Below, one piece after another: positions 19,990 through 24,240 of a DNA stretch of 24,240 nucleotides; the first letter of the stretch is position 1; every line of letters starts with the position of its first letter. The notes beneath the pieces are model-generated. The model worked only from the letters and a program-made list of their open reading frames with translations. It was not told the origin of the DNA and ran no database searches. The stretch is from the NCBI GenBank assembly GCA_009602735.1, contig WELA01011762.1:219906-244145 (forward strand), in the 5' to 3' direction. Source of the stretch: Mesotaenium endlicherianum. Taxonomy: Eukaryota; Streptophyta; Zygnematophyceae; Zygnematales; Mesotaeniaceae. The translations under genes and the position numbers were made by a program.

Positions 19990-21900
19990 GTGTCGGTAAA
20001 AGATAGCTAAAGCCTAAAACCTGTGAACATGAGACTACTAGAAATTTCTTAGATGCTGTGGGAAGATCAAGGGCAAATCAAGATTCTTTCGCCTGAATGG
20101 TGAGACATCTGGGTCAGTTTCAAGTCACGCGAAGTCGTTAATGCATGAAGTATATAACCACCAAGCATCACGTCCCAAAAAAACGTCCACCGATTGCACC
20201 AGTAGCACGCAAAGATTTCCCCCCATCACTAGTAATTTTGTAGGGATTGCGGGGGGACCAGCTCTGTGATGGAAAATTCATATTTCATGTTTTGAACACA
20301 ATGAGAGTAATTTTATTGTGAAATGTGTCACAATCACGTGGGAAAACAAGACTGTGTAGTTATAAAATCATCAACAAATTCATGTTTTAGAGCTAGGATT
20401 TTGTATCTGGGCTTGAATTGATTGCCTTACCTCGTTCATTGCATTAGCGCTTCACAAGTATTTCTCGTACGTCAAAGGTCAACAAAATTGTTGGCAATGT
20501 GGAAGAATGTAAATGATGCAATTTGCCTCAAAACTTACCACACATGTGGATGTATGTATTCTCTTTTAAAAAAATTGTACGCTATATCATCTTTGGTTTT
20601 TCTTGTGGAAACAGTAATTACCAAGAGGCAATTCGATGAGTCGTGTTCATGGAACAACGGCGTGGGATATATCATAAGGACAATTTTGAAAGTTGTTGAC
20701 AATTTTCTTAACTATTTTGTGCGCAGAACATGAATAAAAACTCAATGACGTAGTCAATTACATGTGTGACATATCAACCAATTAGAAACAACCTGGCTTT
20801 TAAACGTCCGAATTTGGTGGCTGAAATTATTTCCAACTTATATCTTTCTCTTGAAGTCTTTGGACTCTTACGATCGGTTATACGTTATTTCCACGGCGAT
20901 TGCAGATCGACCAAATAAAGTACACTAACAAATGGACACGGTCCAATTTTGAAAACGTGCCACGCTTCACAATTCAAGTCAATTCAAACTTCAGTTTTGA
21001 TGTGTATCGACGAGTTTATTACGCAGATTTTAAGTTGTTATACTTGAATCAATGAAATATATGTGCAAATTTATGGTTCTGCATCCTTTGAGGTCATTCC
21101 TTTGGATGCAAGCGCAACATTTGTGCACGTCACTACTATGTAGGATAAAATCTTATGCTTCAATCTGTGAAGGCGTCAAATATAGCTTTTGGGTGGGGTC
21201 GATTTGGCTGTTTTGAGTGCTCGCTATTTGCACCAGTTTCAGAGTGAAGTCTACAACAAAACACTATGTGGTTTCTGACCACCACAAGTATTCTTCATGA
21301 CAAACCAATCAAAACCCCGAAGAAGATTGAATTTATAGAAAAATGTTTCTGTATGGGCTGCACGGTTGGATGTTGAGTTTTGACATATGTTATCATGTGT
21401 AGATTGTGCATGAAAGCAGTAAAAGGCTTCAAGCTTTTATAAAGTCAAATATTTCAACTTGGAACTTTATTGCTCAATGGGGAGTGTTGTCACTTCGAGG
21501 ATTAGTTTACTTGCTAATTACAACTTTTGGAACTCTAAATTTTAGAGACAATGTGTTCCAAAGCTCTGGAGGAAATGAACATCTCATGCAAAATGGTTTA
21601 CATTTACACGCGCGCACGTCCCAACATAACTTCTCAACGACACAACGAGTCAATCAAACCCATGGAATCCATAAATGTCGACATGTGTCACAGAATACAG
21701 ACTCGCCGATGAAAGTTTAACACCACAACTTTGCACTATGTGCGGTATCACAAAGTGACTAACATAGTCCATAGATTGACCTCATCAGGCTGTGAGACAT
21801 GTTAGCTGTAAGCCATGAGTGGTTATCGTCTCCGAGTAATTTGGAGTTTGCCATGGATTGCTATCGTTGGTGAACTAAATACCTACTGAAAAAAGCAGAA
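19990..21900. other. AT-rich DNA without a supported gene
   Basis: There are no domain-like frames. The frames at 20422-20733 and 21406-21720 are short, lack conserved-looking motifs and have base composition like the surrounding DNA. No retroelement motif is visible. Confidence 0.5.
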
Positions 21901-24240
21901 AGAAGAAGGGCTTTGTTCCAGACGGACATAATGCTCCATCTCATTTCCCACTTAGTCTCGAGCGCCCCCCATCCCCCATCTAAGCTCCCATGGTGGAAGG
22001 GGTGGCGGAGGGGAGGGGGCCGGGTCTGGGCCGAAGTCACAAGGACAAAGCTAGAGGCAACACTGACTGCAGGTGCAGCAAAAGCTCCCAAAGGACAAAA
22101 AAATTATAGTACAGGGCCCTGGGGGCCCAGCTGCCAGCCGTGCGACCTCCTGGAGCTCTACAGCTATACCTGGTCAGAAAAACAAATAGTTGCTTTTACT
22201 TCCACGCGACGCTCAGGCCTCCTTCCCCACCGGTCCTTGCACCTGTCCTCCCTCCTCCCTCCCGCTCGCCCGCCCGCCTGCACGCCACCCGCTTGCCGCT
22301 CGCCCGCCCGCTTGTACGCCCGCCCCTGCGCCTGCCTGTGACAGCTCAAATATTCCAGCCAATGAGGAGCAGAGGTGTCAGGCGAAGCATTAAGGCTGGC
22401 AGGAAATTACAAAAAGCAGGCCTGGTGTGAGCCCAGCTAGGCCCTGCCTGCTAAAGCCTCCACTGGCCTCGCCTCTCCCCCACTTCCCGCCGCCTCTCCT
22501 CTCCTCCTCCCCTCTCGCCGGCCCCATCCCTCCCCGCACCTCCCCTCCCCTCCCCTCTCCACAACTAGCCACGAGGAACTCAATCCAGCCACCCAATGAT
22601 GTCTGCAGGCCGGCCAGGCAGCTGGCAGAGTCGTTGACTGATTTGCTCTAAAGGACCAGCCGACCAGCGGACGGCACGACAGGCGGACAGAAGGACGCAG
22701 TGGCGGGCTAGCGGGAAAATGGGCGGGGGGCAATAGGGCAGGCGGTCAGGCAGATGAACGGTTAAGCCGAGCAACGGTCAAGCATGTGCCGGAGCAAGGG
22801 ACAGAGGGACAGGTAGAAGAGGTGGTCGATCCAGTGTGCGGCGGACGGCTGACGGACGGACGGACGGAACAAAGGGGAAGACAAACATGCAAAGGGACGG
22901 ATCCGAAGGAAAGGCGGACGTGCGAAAGGAGAGGCGGACGTGTGGATGGACAGACAGAACGTTCGGACAAAAACGGCTGACATGACGGTCGGACATAACA
23001 AATGGACTGATTGGAAATGAGCGGATGTCGTCGTCGATGGGGCAGCCGAGGGCAAAGCCGCCACCCGAAGCACGCAAGGGGCCTCCTTGGGGGGAGGAAG
23101 CTCACGCGGGCTGGAGCTTCCGCTGCCCGGAGCCGCCCATTGCCGCCCTGGCGGGCGGAAGCTCGCTCACCTGGGCTGGAGCTCCCGCTGCCCAAGAGCC
23201 AGCCTAAGTCCCTCTCCAGTCTTGTCAGCGTTAGCTAGGCCTTTATGTATGCTTGAGCCTCAAATAAGGAGGGAGCACATGCCAGGTGGCGGCACCAGCA
23301 CACGCCAAATGGCAGCACGGTTTCTCCCCAGGCTTCCCAATCCAATGACCCCCTCCACGCGCAAGCAAGTAGCCCTCCTGGCTGCCAGCTGGCACCAACT
23401 GTGACACTTGCAGGAACCGGAAGTACGAGGCCGCCTATCGTGCTGTCATAGAATAGAGAAGACTCACCCTCCCCCCTCCCCCCTCCCCNCCTGCTTTCCC
23501 TGCCTCCTCCAAGCAATACAAGAGCGCACTTCAAACAGAAATCCTTCCAGCGGCAACCCATGCGTGCTCGCTCCCCTGCCTTCTACCAGGGGGCGCAAGC
23601 GTACATGGCTTCCCCTCAACCGTGCTGGCAAGAGACGCCAAAATAACAGGTGGCAATTGGAGGCGGCAAGACCCGAGCGCTGACCTGTCACTCTCGGCCC
23701 GCGTGCAACCCGCGCCAATCCGGCGTGCCCGCGACAAGGGCGACGTCCGCAAGCTCGCCACCTGGTGCCTCTCCCGTCGAAGAGCGCCGTGCCACAGGGG
23801 AGGAGGGGGATGAAAGAGCATGCCACCCGAGCAGACTGAAAGAGTCGAGCGTCTGAGCCCACCCGCGAAAGCAGCTGCTACTGGCGCCTCCCCACTACCT
23901 CCATGAGGTCATCCTCAAAACCTGTGCCCCCCCAAGCCATCGAGAGAGGAGAAGAGCATGCACGGGGCGCACTCAGTTAACGTCACAAAGAAGAGCAGAA
24001 GAAGCTAGGAGAGGGGAGCCCATCCCACGGCCACCACACTAAAGACCTCTTTCAGGCTCTAGTGACGATAAGTACGCCACCCACCCCTCGTCACTCCCCC
24101 CCCCAGCCACAGCCGCACGGGCCAGTGCATGCCACCTAAGGCCTGCCACTCGCCGCCCTCCGCCTGGCCCTGCTCCTGAGAAAGATGGCGTGCTCACGTC
24201 ATGCCACATGTACTCGTTCCAGAGGCTTCCCCTCTTCCCC
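21901..24240. other. GC-rich low-complexity DNA, no supported gene
   Basis: Composition jumps from AT-rich to GC-rich at about 21950. The segment contains CCCGCTCGCCCGCCCGC words (22258-22325), a polypyrimidine tract (22470-22560), degenerate ACGG/GGAC units (22660-23000, with ACGGACGGACGGACGG near 22852), and an N at 23489 in a C/T homopolymer. Many overlapping open frames on both strands reflect GC content. A first exon or promoter of a gene beyond 24240 cannot be excluded. Confidence 0.45.
23108..23200 (+). repeat. Two-copy direct repeat, 65-bp spacing
   Basis: gggctggagcttccgctgcc at 23108 recurs as gggctggagctcccgctgcc at 23173, each followed by a near-identical C/G/A-rich tail ending in agcc. 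It is a short local duplication in GC-rich DNA. Confidence 0.75.

Noticed and set aside
20422..20733. 103-codon frame in AT-rich DNA
   Set aside because: Opens with a TTG rather than ATG, has no recognisable motif, and its composition matches the surrounding non-coding DNA.
22140..24000. Many open frames of 60-150 codons on both strands
   Set aside because: GC-rich and low-complexity; the frames overlap heavily, are Pro/Arg/Ala-rich and show no domain.

Overview
The window looks like nuclear DNA of a eukaryote, most likely a green alga or a close relative. It has a gene split by GT-AG introns (three complete ones in view), the gene's product resembles the plant/green-algal Brittle-1 (BT1) branch of the mitochondrial carrier family, the introns are full of microsatellites, and the middle is a graveyard of retrotransposons of the Ty3/gypsy chromovirus and DIRS types. 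Nothing points to a bacterium: there are no operons, ribosome-binding sites or dense coding. The species cannot be read from the sequence.

Layout. (1) 1-3319 (+): the last four exons of a BT1-like carrier gene, all splice junctions in phase 0, with introns of 433, 1278 and 647 bp filled with CTG/CAG and GT/AC repeats. (2) 3320-7500: 3' flank and single-copy-looking intergenic DNA. It holds a weakly supported two-exon minus-strand gene for a small Cys-rich protein (6008 to 5329), a 7-bp tandem repeat and a hairpin. (3) 7501-8302 (+): a broken DIRS-like reverse transcriptase. (4) 8303-12004: an LTR-like block in minus orientation (LTR, long leader, gag-like acidic ORF, polypurine tract, LTR) with no pol, probably a non-autonomous Ty3/gypsy relative. 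(5) 12149-15395 (-): degenerate chromovirus DNA in the unusual order pol end (RNase H, integrase, chromodomain), then a 354-bp LTR, then gag, i.e. the head-to-tail junction of two copies sharing one LTR. (6) 15786-16802 (+): N-terminal part of a piggyBac-like transposase, broken. (7) 16833-17861 (+): a broken DIRS-type tyrosine recombinase, possibly the other half of the element whose RT lies at 7.5 kb. (8) 17.9-21.9 kb: AT-rich, gene-free DNA with a degenerate tandem repeat of about 0.5 kb and a 151-bp duplication. (9) 21.9-24.2 kb: GC-rich low-complexity DNA with short repeats and no convincing gene.

The carrier is the only confident host gene; the Cys-rich gene is a candidate. Everything between 7.5 and 17.9 kb appears to be dead, nested mobile DNA. 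The most interesting points are the RT and tyrosine recombinase halves of a DIRS-like element lying 8.5 kb apart, the piggyBac-like/recombinase junction, the pol-LTR-gag tandem, and introns whose two halves carry mutually complementary microsatellites. I did not find a clearly new functional system.
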